Positions 8,206 through 17,750 are shown, counted from the stretch's first letter. The stretch: DNA of 64,000 nucleotides from JBBKWU01 sp037969035 (GCA_037969035.1 JBBKWU010000002.1:124001-188000); one strand, 5' to 3'. Numbers and translations: made by a program. Notes: generated by a model from the letters alone, not told the origin.

Positions 8206-9228
8206 CTACGCCGCGGCCTTCATGTAGTTTTTCACGAGCAATTCCGCAATTTGTACCGCATTCAAGGCAGCACCCTTGCGCAGATTATCCGCCACACACC
8301 AAAAATTAATGCCGTTTTCAACCGTTGAATCTTCACGCACGCGCGAGATAAAGACATCGTCTTCGCCCGCTATTTCTGCGGGTGTCACGTATTCCATCTC
8401 GCTTTCAAGATCAATCAATGTGATACCCGGTGCATCACGGAAGGCGCGTTTAGCGTCTTTTGCACTGATATCTTTTGCAAACTCGACATTGATCATTTCC
8501 GCATGACCGACAAACACAGGAACGCGCACACAATTGGCGCAAACCTTGATTTTCGGGTCGAGGATTTTTTGCGTTTCGGCAACCATCTTCCACTCTTCTT
8601 TGGTCATGCTGTTATCCATGAAATCATCGATTTGCGGGATCACGTTAAAGGCAATCGCTTTTGGGAATTCCTCAATACGGCGTTCTTCGTTCATATAAAT
8701 GCCTTTGGTCTGACGGAACAGCTCATCCATCGCGGCTTTTCCTGCTCCTGACACAGACTGGTACGTTGATACAACCACGCGCGTAATTTGTGCCAAATCA
8801 TGTAATGGCTTTAACGCCACAACCATTTGAATGGTCGAGCAATTCGGGTTCGCGATAATACCTTTTTTGGTGTAACCCGCGATGGCTTGTGGGTTTACCT
8901 CTGGCACGACGAGCGGCACATCAGGGTCCATACGGAAGTGACTTGTGTTATCAATCACAATCGCGCCGGCTTTCACGGCCTTTGGCGCAAACTCCGCCGA
9001 AACCTTGGCGCCGGGTGAGGACAAAACAATATCAACGCCTTTGAAATCAAAGGTTTCAAGATTTTGGACTTTCAAATCCTTATCACCAAAAGACACTTCA
9101 TGCCCTGCAGAGCGCGCAGAGGCCAGCGCAATCACGTCACTGACGGGAAATTTACGCTCCGCCAAGATATTCAACATTTCCGCGCCGACATTACCTGTCG
9201 CGCCGACGACTGCTACTTTATAAGTCAT
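8206..9228 (-). CDS. asd: Aspartate-semialdehyde dehydrogenase
   Basis: Converts aspartyl phosphate to aspartate semialdehyde with NADPH, the branch point to lysine/diaminopimelate, threonine and methionine. The N-terminal Rossmann motif VVGATGNVGAEML lies at residues 8-20. The active-site cysteine is C130 in ANPNCSTIQ. The substrate-binding SVSGAGKAAMDEL and a conserved histidine in VGHAEMINVEF are present. Length (340) is normal. AGAGGAAAG before the ATG is a strong ribosome-binding site. It is divergent from the hybrid kinase gene, with 106 bases between. Confidence 0.97.
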   Translation of the reverse strand: MTYKVAVVGATGNVGAEMLNILAERKFPVSDVIALASARSAGHEVSFGDKDLKVQNLETFDFKGVDIVLSSPGAKVSAEFAPKAVKAGAIVIDNTSHFRMDPDVPLVVPEVNPQAIAGYTKKGIIANPNCSTIQMVVALKPLHDLAQITRVVVSTYQSVSGAGKAAMDELFRQTKGIYMNEERRIEEFPKAIAFNVIPQIDDFMDNSMTKEEWKMVAETQKILDPKIKVCANCVRVPVFVGHAEMINVEFAKDISAKDAKRAFRDAPGITLIDLESEMEYVTPAEIAGEDDVFISRVREDSTVENGINFWCVADNLRKGAALNAVQIAELLVKNYMKAAA

Positions 9229-9334
9229 GATTGTCTTTCCTCTATATTCATCGCTTGATATAAACTATGATGCTTATGGTGGTTTTAAAGCCCTGTCCTT
9301 TTATTATCAATGATTTTTATCGTCCAAAGCCTAT

Positions 9335-11323
9335 ATGACCTACAAAAAGAACAATCCCAGTATTGAAGAACTTCAGGAGAAAGTCCGCGAAGCCGATGCC
9401 TCCGCCGAAATGAAGGCTAATTTTCTGGCGACGATGAGCCATGAAATACGGACGCCGATGCAGTCTGTCTATGGCCTTTTAGAGCTGATCGCCGAAGAAA
9501 AACCGAACGATAAAATCATGTCTATGGTCAACACCGCCAAAACATCGGCGAGTGGTTTGCTTGAAATCCTCGATGACATCCTCGATTTTGCAAAAATGGA
9601 TGCGGACAAAATGGAGCTTGATCGCTTCGAAGTTCCCGTTAGAACGCTTGTGCGCGGGATTATGGAGGCTATATCTGTCAAGGTTCACGGGCAGCATGTA
9701 CAGTTGATTGACGATATTACCGAAGATGTGCCGTTTGTTATTATTGGTGATCCTAAACGCCTGCGCCAGATCATCATGAATTTGGCGGGCAATGCCCTTA
9801 AATTCACGCGCGAGGGCAATGTGGTTATTCGCGTTACCAAACAGCCACAGCATTTAAAACCCGACAATAAAGACCAACTTATCCTGCGGTTTGAAATTAT
9901 CGATACAGGCATCGGCATGCCGCAAAATGTCGCGAGTAAATTGTTCCAACCGTTCACGCAAGCCGATAGCTCAACATCGCGCAAATTCGGCGGTACGGGC
10001 TTGGGGCTGTCCATCTGTAAGAAATTAATCGGCCTTATGAAGGGCGAGATAGGTGCCGATAGTGTCGAGGGTAAAGGCTCCACCTTCTGGTTTGAAATCC
10101 CGACAGAGGAAGTCGGCACAGATACCACAACGGTTGATTTACCCGACCTTAGCGGCATTTCCATTCTGTCCGTGGAAGATCACCCGCAGGGCGCGAAGGA
10201 AATTGTGCGCTCGCTATCCTCCATGGGGGCAACGGTTGAGAGCTGCCCGACTTATGCAGAGGCACTTGATCTTGTAAAGCGACGCCCGTTTGATGTAGGG
10301 GTGATTGACCAAGGCTTGCCTGATGGCTTGGGGCTTGATCTGATCCGTGAAATTATAGAGCTACGCCCGTTTATGGGGCTGATCATGTACACCGTGCGTG
10401 ATGATGTGGGCTTGCAGCACAGCCTGAACAGTCTGGGCGTTGAGTATCTGTCAAAACCTGCCTCTCGCTTGGGGCTTGGTGACACAGTCAAGGATGCCGT
10501 GAATAAGAGCGCAAAAGTCAAAATCAACGGCCCGACGCGCCTTTTGATCGCCGAAGATACTGAAAGCGTCCGTGATGTCCTGCGCCGTCAGCTAGAAAAG
10601 CTCGAGGTCGACGCGGATTTTGTTACGAACGGGATGGACGCATTAGAAGCTCTCAAAACCAATGATTACGGCATATTATTTACCGATTTGCACATGCCAA
10701 ACATGGATGGCTATGAACTGACCCAGCATATTCGCGACAATGAAACAGAGAGCGGCGATCATTTCCCGATTGTTGTTCTGACCGCCGATGTGCAAATGTC
10801 AGCGCGGCAGGTTTATTTAGATCACGGCTTTGATGAATGTTTGCTCAAGCCAGTGAGTTTGGGGCATTTCAGACGTTTGCTCATCCGTTGGGGATTGCTC
10901 AAGGAGCAAGAAATCATCGAGACGCCTACATTTGATATGTCCGATTTTGAAACGGACGTCGCTGCCAAACCTGCGGAAGATAACGCAGAAGCGACAGCAT
11001 TCGATTTAGCCAAAGTCAAAGAACAAATGGGCGCACTTGATAAGAACACAGTTGAAATGCTGCATATGTTTATCAATATGACCGCGCCACTTATCGAACG
11101 CCTACAACATGCGCAAAAGCAAAAGGATTACCATGACCTGCATGAAACAGCACATAGCCTTAAAGGTGCCGCGCTTTCAGCGTGCTGTAACACTCTGGGT
11201 TATATCGCGGGAGAAATACAGGATTTTGCCGAGGAGCAAAGAGATTGCTCATACCTCATCATAGCAGCTGTAGCCGAATTTCAGCGCGCCGCAGAAGAAA
11301 TCAAAACAATTAAGCCTGAATAA
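9335..11323 (+). CDS. Soluble hybrid histidine kinase with two receivers and HPt
   Basis: A multistep phosphorelay protein. In order: a short N-terminal helix (1-25); HisKA with phospho-acceptor His36 in ATMSHEIRTPMQ; ATPase domain (about 110-258) with N-box Asn153, DTGIGMP and GGTGLGLSI; receiver 1 (272-390), Asp325 in VIDQGLPDG; receiver 2 (402-515), Asp451 in FTDLHMPNMDG; and HPt (560-650), His607 in AHSLKGAA. There is no membrane segment and essentially no room for a sensor domain ahead of HisKA, so the input must come from a partner protein. Kinase, both receivers and HPt are on one chain, so phosphate can be passed on to a separate response regulator. Lone receivers are encoded at 20984 and 35309, but no partner is proven. 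Confidence 0.93.
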   Translation: MTYKKNNPSIEELQEKVREADASAEMKANFLATMSHEIRTPMQSVYGLLELIAEEKPNDKIMSMVNTAKTSASGLLEILDDILDFAKMDADKMELDRFEVPVRTLVRGIMEAISVKVHGQHVQLIDDITEDVPFVIIGDPKRLRQIIMNLAGNALKFTREGNVVIRVTKQPQHLKPDNKDQLILRFEIIDTGIGMPQNVASKLFQPFTQADSSTSRKFGGTGLGLSICKKLIGLMKGEIGADSVEGKGSTFWFEIPTEEVGTDTTTVDLPDLSGISILSVEDHPQGAKEIVRSLSSMGATVESCPTYAEALDLVKRRPFDVGVIDQGLPDGLGLDLIREIIELRPFMGLIMYTVRDDVGLQHSLNSLGVEYLSKPASRLGLGDTVKDAVNKSAKVKINGPTRLLIAEDTESVRDVLRRQLEKLEVDADFVTNGMDALEALKTNDYGILFTDLHMPNMDGYELTQHIRDNETESGDHFPIVVLTADVQMSARQVYLDHGFDECLLKPVSLGHFRRLLIRWGLLKEQEIIETPTFDMSDFETDVAAKPAEDNAEATAFDLAKVKEQMGALDKNTVEMLHMFINMTAPLIERLQHAQKQKDYHDLHETAHSLKGAALSACCNTLGYIAGEIQDFAEEQRDCSYLIIAAVAEFQRAAEEIKTIKPE

Positions 11324-11366
11324 CGAATAACCTACGCGCAGTTGTTTTCGCTCCATTTATAGCGAT

Positions 11367-12119
11367 TTATGGCAACGAACAACCGTCAGGAAATATTGCC
11401 GGCGGATCATTGGTAATCATCCAAAGACGGAAGCAGCGCGCCCCTGCAGGACATACAGCCTGATCGGGCGTATCACTATCCATATCTTCATCCGAACCAC
11501 CAGCAGAGTTATCAATCACATCCGCTTCGCAATCAGCAAATTCATCATCCAATTTATTGAGTGCTGTGGCGATAAACGCATCTGATTTTTCAGTCGCAAT
11601 CCAATAGAAAATGCCATCTGGACCGTTATACCATTGCCAGCCATTCATACCGCTGGCCGTGTTGTTATCAAATAAATCAGGCGCAGGCGGCAGGAATTTA
11701 CCGGCTTTGCCGCCAAAAATCTTCTCGTGTTCGACGCTATCACCCGGATTACCAGGGCAGCGAATATTCTCAACATCGCGATTAGCCGCAGGTGCGAAGG
11801 CCGCGCTGGAATAATAAAGAGAATCAGGTTTAATCGGGTAACGGCGATCCGCCCCTTCATCTTCTTCACCAACGCCGTTCGGGATACCAATATCACCGCC
11901 GGGGTGAGAGAGAATACATTCCTGCACCGAGGTACGGATAAATTCGATTTGGGATTGCAACTCGGAAACCAGTTTAAAGCTACCCTGTGATTGGCCTTGT
12001 TGGCTAGAAGGCTGCATAAAACTAACGGTGAGCGCGGCAAGAAGTGCGATCGCGATCAGGATATAAATCAGCGCGCTGCCGCGCTCACCTTTGCGATTTT
12101 GAATGTCATCCTGCTGCAT
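11367..12119 (-). CDS. Type IV pilin-like protein A
   Basis: A 250-residue protein with a prepilin-like N-terminus: a short charged leader MQQDDIQNRKGERG, then SALIYILIAIALLAALTVSF, a single hydrophobic helix. Cleavage by the nearby prepilin peptidase after the Gly is likely. Position +5, normally Glu, is Tyr. The globular part is polar and has several cysteines (ECILSHP, IRCPG, FADCEADV, QAVCPAGARCFRL), so disulphides are expected. AGGGAAA precedes the ATG. It is the last gene of the pilus-like operon and lies behind a terminator-like hairpin. It shares the N-terminal pattern with the next gene upstream. Major versus minor pilin cannot be decided. Confidence 0.75.
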   Translation of the reverse strand: MQQDDIQNRKGERGSALIYILIAIALLAALTVSFMQPSSQQGQSQGSFKLVSELQSQIEFIRTSVQECILSHPGGDIGIPNGVGEEDEGADRRYPIKPDSLYYSSAAFAPAANRDVENIRCPGNPGDSVEHEKIFGGKAGKFLPPAPDLFDNNTASGMNGWQWYNGPDGIFYWIATEKSDAFIATALNKLDDEFADCEADVIDNSAGGSDEDMDSDTPDQAVCPAGARCFRLWMITNDPPAIFPDGCSLP

Positions 12120-12144
12120 TTTACGTTTCCCTTTGTTCGTCCCT

Positions 12145-12186
12145 AAAAAATCAAACCCGGAAACTCGATATGAGAAACCGGGTTTT
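12145..12186 (-). terminator. Hairpin with U-tract between the two pilin-like genes
   Basis: On the minus strand, 8-base arms AAACCCGG and CCGGGTTT (plus positions 78-85 and 53-60 of the 12100 block) enclose a 17-base region that can pair partly. They are followed by GATTTTTT. This looks like an intrinsic terminator or attenuator after pilin-like gene B. Confidence 0.65.
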
Positions 12187-12205
12187 GAATTAATAATTAT
12201 AAGCC

Positions 12206-12949
12206 CTATCTTTCGATCAGCACGTGGTAGTAGACGTTAACGCCATCCTGCTGGAAACAGCCAAATGGCTGAGCATTAAGGCCATCTGCATCTGCATCGC
12301 CTATCGTGCCACCACCAAAACCGATTGATGTATCCGTAGAACCGTTAGGGTTTGCCATATTGCTCGCCGAAGAAAAATCAATACTGCCACCGCTTTCTTC
12401 AGTATCACCAGAGATACCCAACTCTTCATTGATCCGGTTACAAATACCGTTTGTGACCCCCGGCAAAAACGCAATCAAATCTGCTGAATCAGTATCAGGC
12501 GCATCGCCACCGACAGAAACACCAATTAAATTAATCTCGTTTTCAGCATTAAATATCCATGTTCCAGCACCACCAACCGCCATAATATCGGCAGGAGCCT
12601 GAACATATGTCGCGCCACCACCAGTCGGGTGAAACACACAGCGTGGGAAAACGCCAGTTGGCTGCTCAGTACAATTTGCAAATTCGGCAGGAGCGTTAAA
12701 TTCAAGTGTTTCAACATCCGCCCCACCAATCACCATACGAACGATCGATGTACGAACACTGGCTGGGTACTGCGTTAACTGCGCACTATTCACAAGCGTT
12801 GTTTCACCATCCGCACCACCGCCACCAGACCGTGTGGACTGGGTCACAGCGTATGAAAGTGCCGCAAACAAAGCAACCGCGATCAAAATCAGAAAGAGCA
12901 CGTTACCCTGCTCACCTTTTCTGAGTTCTTTTCTTATTGTTTTTATCAT
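12206..12949 (-). CDS. Type IV pilin-like protein B
   Basis: A 247-residue protein with a basic leader ending in LRKGEQG, then NVLFLILIAVALFAALSYAV, a typical prepilin hydrophobic helix. The processing site is the Gly before Asn. Position +5 is Leu, not Glu. The C-terminal domain is Gly/Ser/Asp-rich with three or four Cys (FANCTEQP, PRCVFHP, NGICNRI, PFGCFQQDG) and is expected to be extracellular. GGAGAAG precedes the ATG. It is followed by a terminator-like hairpin, so it may be made in larger amount than protein A. I associate this N-terminal pattern with Micavibrio-type alphaproteobacteria, from memory and not checked. Confidence 0.75.
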   Translation of the reverse strand: MIKTIRKELRKGEQGNVLFLILIAVALFAALSYAVTQSTRSGGGGADGETTLVNSAQLTQYPASVRTSIVRMVIGGADVETLEFNAPAEFANCTEQPTGVFPRCVFHPTGGGATYVQAPADIMAVGGAGTWIFNAENEINLIGVSVGGDAPDTDSADLIAFLPGVTNGICNRINEELGISGDTEESGGSIDFSSASNMANPNGSTDTSIGFGGGTIGDADADGLNAQPFGCFQQDGVNVYYHVLIER

Positions 12950-13028
12950 TGTTGCTTCTCCGCTTTCTGTATCCCTAAAAAAATTAATTGTCGTATTTTA
13001 TCACCAAATATTGATATGAACAGCCCCT

Positions 13029-13562
13029 TTATGGTTTGTCCACCGAAACCTTGTTAATCTTAAGCAATGCCGCCAGTTGGTCGCCCTTACACGCGCGCCC
13101 GACACACAGCTTTTCAACATTCACCCGCCAGCCTGAGCCACCGTTCTGAACATGTCCTACAGCCTCACGAAACGCGCCGAACGATCCTGTTGACTTGGAT
13201 GTAATATAAATTGTTGACCCTTGCGCCTTAATTTTCAGTCCAAATGACTCATAAAGATGTGCCATATCGTCAGAAAATGACTTGGTTAGCGCAGCGCTCA
13301 CTGGTTTATCCGTAATCTTAGGCACAAGCGGCTGTAGAGCTTCGGTTGCACGCAATTCAGCACGTAATTCGATCAATTGCTGGGTCTTCACCATTGTAAA
13401 AACACCCAACGCCGCCGACGCAGCCCATGCGATACCCGCAGCAATCAACGCCGCGTTACCGACATTTTGCGGCAGCTTTTCGAGGAAATGGTTCAAATCA
13501 CCCGCAGCTTTTGGATCTGCGAGACGTTTCAGCATCCCCATATTTATCGATTTAAAGTCCAA
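13029..13562 (-). CDS. Bitopic inner-membrane protein, PilO/GspM-like position
   Basis: A 177-residue protein: about 33 N-terminal cytoplasmic residues, one membrane span (about 34-58, NAALIAAGIAWAASAALGVF), and a periplasmic domain with a short helical stretch and one Cys pair (KLCVGRACKGD). Topology and place in the operon match the PilO/GspM alignment-complex subunits of type IV pili and type II secretion. Sequence similarity is not obvious to me. The start is a TTG, because AGGGAAG lies 8 bases before it while the first in-frame ATG (at 13541) has no Shine-Dalgarno sequence. It lies between the PilN-like gene and pilin-like gene B. Confidence 0.6.
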   Translation of the reverse strand: MDFKSINMGMLKRLADPKAAGDLNHFLEKLPQNVGNAALIAAGIAWAASAALGVFTMVKTQQLIELRAELRATEALQPLVPKITDKPVSAALTKSFSDDMAHLYESFGLKIKAQGSTIYITSKSTGSFGAFREAVGHVQNGGSGWRVNVEKLCVGRACKGDQLAALLKINKVSVDKP

Positions 13563-13659
13563 CTGTATCTTCCCTAACTTCGGCCACTTACAAAAAAGCC
13601 TTTATTATTAATATTTTAGCGCGAAATACCCTTAAAACATCTTAATTATATATAAAATT

Positions 13660-14688
13660 TTATTTTTTACCTGTAATCATGACTCTGCCGTCTTTTTCGA
13701 TTTCGTTACTTTTCGTACATCCTTTAAGTGCGCCATCACAATCACTGAAGGACGGCGGCACAAGGGCTTCCCACTCAACTTTACCTTTATTAATTTCATA
13801 ACGCAGAAGCGTTCCATCGATTTTATCAAGCGCGTCTAGCAGTTCTTGAATGCGCACCATGTGCTTGATCGTATCACTTTGCAACGCGTTGTAGGCATTC
13901 AACATCAAATCGTTCGAAGCCCTATCTGTGCTTTGCTTTACGCTTTGCAAATCGCGATTCACAAAAATCGTCATCACATGCTGCACGATCAAAAACAGTA
14001 TAATCAAAACATTTAAGGCAAGACCGCTATAAAGAAGCGTGTTTGCGGTTGCGCGCGAAAGCTTTTCCGTGCGCAGCTGACGATTTTTCCACGGCACCAT
14101 TTTAGCGACATCAGGGTTAATCGTCACAAAATTGGCATCCATGCTTTGAATTCGTGGCAACAGCGTACGCGATGCCCCCAGATAAACCTGCATACGGCCT
14201 GTCTCTGGGTCCCAACGCAAGGCAGACGCCAAACCTTCTTGCTCGTATAAGTAAACAGTTTGTTTGTCCCAAAACTCGCTATTCCCAGGCAGTGCCGCCG
14301 CAAGCGGGCACCAGCTATCGGGATTAGAGGCCAGCACAGTACTCGGGCACGCCAGATACCAACAGCGCCCCTCGTCAATAGTGTAGGTATAGTGAACTTT
14401 TTCAGTACCACAGGACTGCGACGCAGCATTCCACACAGCCTCTTCCTCAGACCCTGACACATGCGGCACAGAGCCACCAATCAAATCCTGAACAAGATAA
14501 GGCTTAAGTTTACCTACAAAGTTTTTTGATTCGCCTGCAATATAGTCGGCCATAGCGGGCTTAGGTTGTCGTGCATCACCTTCAGAACGCGGCTTTTTCG
14601 TAGCGGCATCCTGTTTTTCCGGAGTTTCATTCTCCAGTGCACCTTCGGCTTCTTTGCCTTTTCCTTTACCCAACGTAATAAGAGCCAA
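13660..14688 (-). CDS. Bitopic membrane protein, PilN/GspL-like position
   Basis: A 342-residue protein. The first 45 residues are Lys/Glu-rich and disordered. A mixed domain with several Cys (SQSCGTEKV, GRCWYLACPSTV, SWCPLAAAL) extends to about 210. One membrane span follows (about 215-240, LLYSGLALNVLIILFLIV). The C-terminal part begins with a coiled-coil-like segment and ends in a small Cys-containing tail. Layout and position next to GspF and the PilO-like gene suggest the PilN/GspL inner-membrane assembly role, by inference. The start is TTG directly after the gspF-like TAA; GGAG lies 8 bases before it inside the upstream gene, implying translational coupling. Confidence 0.55.
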   Translation of the reverse strand: MALITLGKGKGKEAEGALENETPEKQDAATKKPRSEGDARQPKPAMADYIAGESKNFVGKLKPYLVQDLIGGSVPHVSGSEEEAVWNAASQSCGTEKVHYTYTIDEGRCWYLACPSTVLASNPDSWCPLAAALPGNSEFWDKQTVYLYEQEGLASALRWDPETGRMQVYLGASRTLLPRIQSMDANFVTINPDVAKMVPWKNRQLRTEKLSRATANTLLYSGLALNVLIILFLIVQHVMTIFVNRDLQSVKQSTDRASNDLMLNAYNALQSDTIKHMVRIQELLDALDKIDGTLLRYEINKGKVEWEALVPPSFSDCDGALKGCTKSNEIEKDGRVMITGKK

Positions 14689-15909
14689 TTAAATTGCTCC
14701 TTCCATAAGTCCACCCATCATACTGTCCATGCTCATATTCATAACCGTCAACGCGTAAATAGCACTACCAAAGGCTATAGCAAGGAAGACGCCTGTCATA
14801 CCAAAAGCAATCCAGACAATAAGCGAGTGTTTAGTTTTTGCTGCCGCAGAACGCATTTCAGCAATAGACTCTAATACTGTAGCAACTTGTCCGAGATCAG
14901 ACAAGCTCGCAAGTTCCAAACGTTCACTTCTTGTCAGTGGCGGACGATCCATCGCCGCACCCAAAAGTACACCCCGCTCAAGTTCCAGACTCGCTGCTTC
15001 CCAGTATTTTGACACTTCAGGCACGGTTGTTGCCTCGGACGATCGCTTGAGCGCATCATCAATCGGCACAAGTCCACGCAGCATTCGCGCTGCCGCCATC
15101 ATCGAATCCGCGAAACCCAAATCGCGCAAATACCCACCAATTAGCGGTATTTTCCGTACAACGCGCGCTGTTGGCCAGTCTGTTTTACCTTTGTTGAGCC
15201 AAAAAGAAACAATCGTCCATACAAGAAACACACCCGAAGCCGTAGCCAGAAAAATAAGTATGTCCCATGTAAGTTCTAGATTATCCACAACGCTCACATA
15301 CTTTTCCAGCTCAAGAGGGTCTGTCGGCGCGTTACCACGAAACCATTCCAAAACCATGCCCTTGCCCCAAAACAATGACTGCACAATCATCACAACGTCA
15401 ATCCCAAGCCAAGACATTGTACCGATAATCGCACGCGTGTTACGGCGTTTCATCGTGATTGAGTGAATAGCGTGCGGAATCCCCTCTTGCAGCTTGTTCG
15501 CACTTTCACTGGCCGCCAAAATAGCGATTGTACCGTGATCAAACACACGAAGAGCCTTAAGCGCATCAATCGCGCCCATACCACGAGACAGAGCCTCACG
15601 CGCGGGTGCGAGAATATTTTGACGCATAGGGTTTGTTTCAGCTTGAATAATCCGCCATAGCGCAACACCAGGGGACGTGGAGGTTGAGCGAAACTGGATA
15701 CCACGCAAAAGCTGCACCTGCCACCATGTCGAGCGCGCAAAGAGACGCTCAATCGGGGATCGTTCATGGCTTCGGATGGAGAGAACATGCCCACCGTTTT
15801 TAAAAACTTGCGTGCGCACATCGTCAACCGTCGGCATGTAGTAGGATTCTTGAACCTTCTTTACGCCTGACGGTGTATCATAAGCAACCTCTACAATCCA
15901 TTGCTGCAT
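14689..15909 (-). CDS. GspF/PilC-type inner-membrane platform protein
   Basis: Polytopic protein of the type II secretion F family, which couples the assembly ATPase to pilin extraction from the membrane. At 406 residues it has the family length. Two GspF-like helical domains lie at about 70-175 and 265-365. Membrane spans are seen near 165-185 (GTMSWLGIDVVMIVQSLFW), 218-240 (WDILIFLATASGVFLVWTIV) and 370-395 (IVWIAFGMTGVFLAIAFGSAIYA). The N-terminal domain (VDDVRTQVFKNGGHVLSI) is also typical. It ends one base before the PilN-like TTG and starts 17 bases after the ATPase gene, so the operon is tight. Confidence 0.85.
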   Translation of the reverse strand: MQQWIVEVAYDTPSGVKKVQESYYMPTVDDVRTQVFKNGGHVLSIRSHERSPIERLFARSTWWQVQLLRGIQFRSTSTSPGVALWRIIQAETNPMRQNILAPAREALSRGMGAIDALKALRVFDHGTIAILAASESANKLQEGIPHAIHSITMKRRNTRAIIGTMSWLGIDVVMIVQSLFWGKGMVLEWFRGNAPTDPLELEKYVSVVDNLELTWDILIFLATASGVFLVWTIVSFWLNKGKTDWPTARVVRKIPLIGGYLRDLGFADSMMAAARMLRGLVPIDDALKRSSEATTVPEVSKYWEAASLELERGVLLGAAMDRPPLTRSERLELASLSDLGQVATVLESIAEMRSAAAKTKHSLIVWIAFGMTGVFLAIAFGSAIYALTVMNMSMDSMMGGLMEGAI

Positions 15910-15926
15910 AATCGACCTTGTTTACA

Positions 15927-17750
15927 CTATTCTTCTAAATAAGTTATGGCGCTTTTCGGATCAAGCAAGCCACTGAGCACCAAATCAACCAGTCCCTCGC
16001 GGCGTGTATGCGTGATAACACCATCTTGTTTACTAATATCATTCACGTTGCGCATTAAGGCTTCGTATATGTCATTCCGTTGACCTGGGCCGAGGGTAAT
16101 AACCATGGCATCCAAAAGCAGTGTTCTACCCATGATGCCTGTACGGTTACAAAGATCACAGCCATTGGTGTTGTGTTTACGGACATTTGCGTCTGGCGCG
16201 ATACCAAGCTCGTTAAGCTCATGAAGTTCCATCAATGATTGCGCTTCAACCTTATGGGCACAGCCCTGACAAAGTGTTTTCACAAGGCGTTGGTTCAAAA
16301 TCGCGCGCACTTGCTGTGCCAATGTATAAGAAGACGAACGCTCGCGCTCCGCAGGCATCAACGAGCGCAAACGCTCAAACGTTTGCAGCGCGGTATCAGC
16401 GTGAACTGTGGTAATTACGGTGTGACCAGATTCCGCAGCACGAAGCGATGTTTCCACCGTATCGGCGTCACGCATCTCCCCGATCACGATATAATCAGGG
16501 TCATGACGCATCGCGGCGCGAATACAATCCGCAAAGCTACCACCCGGCATACCAGGGCGTACTTGCCACTGCGTTGCGTAACGCAGCTCATATTCGATCG
16601 GATCTTCAATCGTCAAGACATGGCGACGGCGGCGGTCAATTTGCTGCACGCACGCATACATGGTTGTTGTTTTACCAGAACCTGTTGGTCCCGATAGAAT
16701 AATCATACCGCCACCACCTTTAATTTCAGGCGACAGAAGTCTCGCAAGGTGGTCACCCACATCTTCGTGACGGCGGAACAGATCATCAAATGATTTTAGC
16801 GCGGCACTATCGAGCAAACGAAGCGTAAGTTTTTCACCATCTTGCGCTTGCGGCCCAGCAGCCACACGAACATCAATGTTACGGCCCTGCCACGCAAAAC
16901 CAAAACGCCCATCTTTTGGCGTCACACGGTCACCAAAGTTAAGACCCGCATCACGCTTCAAAAGCGTTGTCAAACGCGCCATCGCATCGGCTGGCAATAA
17001 GTGCATCGGGATCAAATCACCATCCACACGATACTTTATCCAATTCGGGGCATCAGGATTGTTATCTTGTAACAAGTGAATATCAGACGCGCGCAATTGC
17101 AGGGCTTCCGCCAACATATCACGCTGGAACTGGTTCAAAAGCAAACCATTATCAATATCAGACAACCATTGCGACAATGTTTTTTCGCAACGGTCAGCAG
17201 ACAAATCATGCACAGAACGTAATGTTTCTTGTAACTCCGCACGATCCCACATTTCAACTTCAATGCGATCAACCTGCAAACCGCTTCGCTGCGCGATGGA
17301 TTGCAGCGCACTAAGCTGGCGTTCATTTAATTCATGAAGCGGCGCAATTTTCAGCACACTTTCATGCAGGCCGATCAAATGAATGCTAAGCGGCAACCAT
17401 GCCTGTACAGGCAAGATCGAGCGCAACTGGTCACCTGACGCACGGTCACGAATAGATTCATCGTCTAGTGCCGTAGAGCCAGCGACACCGGCCATATCAA
17501 GTAATTGTTCTGTCGATCGTGAAACACCTTGAGAAATGAGCATAGCGCGCTCTTTTTGTACCATGTCGATATAGCGCTCGCGGCCTTCACTGGCGCGCGC
17601 CTTACGGCGATCCTGAAGTGCACGACGCTCAAGACCATCAGGCGCATCACCATCACGACGACGACGATCAGCGCTCTTTGGCACCCTTCGTTCTGGCTCT
17701 TGTGGCCCAAAACTTGGGTCGCCTCCCCGTGTTAAATCCTTATCGCTCAT
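15927..17750 (-). CDS. GspE/PilB-type secretion/pilus assembly ATPase
   Basis: Cytoplasmic hexameric ATPase driving pilus or pseudopilus assembly. The 607 residues hold a charged, Arg-rich N-terminal region (1-75), an N1/N2-like domain to about 200, and the ATPase domain. Walker A is GPTGSGKT (354-361), the Asp box is TIEDPIE (about 380-386), the Walker B region is DYIVIGEMRD (419-428), and the His box is HTVITTVHAD. A zinc-binding four-cysteine element, C494-x2-C497 and C531-x2-C534, marks the GspE/PilB branch. There is no second ATPase of PilT type in the window, so retraction is not evident here. It follows the Ig-repeat gene by 21 bases. Confidence 0.93.
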   Translation of the reverse strand: MSDKDLTRGGDPSFGPQEPERRVPKSADRRRRDGDAPDGLERRALQDRRKARASEGRERYIDMVQKERAMLISQGVSRSTEQLLDMAGVAGSTALDDESIRDRASGDQLRSILPVQAWLPLSIHLIGLHESVLKIAPLHELNERQLSALQSIAQRSGLQVDRIEVEMWDRAELQETLRSVHDLSADRCEKTLSQWLSDIDNGLLLNQFQRDMLAEALQLRASDIHLLQDNNPDAPNWIKYRVDGDLIPMHLLPADAMARLTTLLKRDAGLNFGDRVTPKDGRFGFAWQGRNIDVRVAAGPQAQDGEKLTLRLLDSAALKSFDDLFRRHEDVGDHLARLLSPEIKGGGGMIILSGPTGSGKTTTMYACVQQIDRRRRHVLTIEDPIEYELRYATQWQVRPGMPGGSFADCIRAAMRHDPDYIVIGEMRDADTVETSLRAAESGHTVITTVHADTALQTFERLRSLMPAERERSSSYTLAQQVRAILNQRLVKTLCQGCAHKVEAQSLMELHELNELGIAPDANVRKHNTNGCDLCNRTGIMGRTLLLDAMVITLGPGQRNDIYEALMRNVNDISKQDGVITHTRREGLVDLVLSGLLDPKSAITYLEE

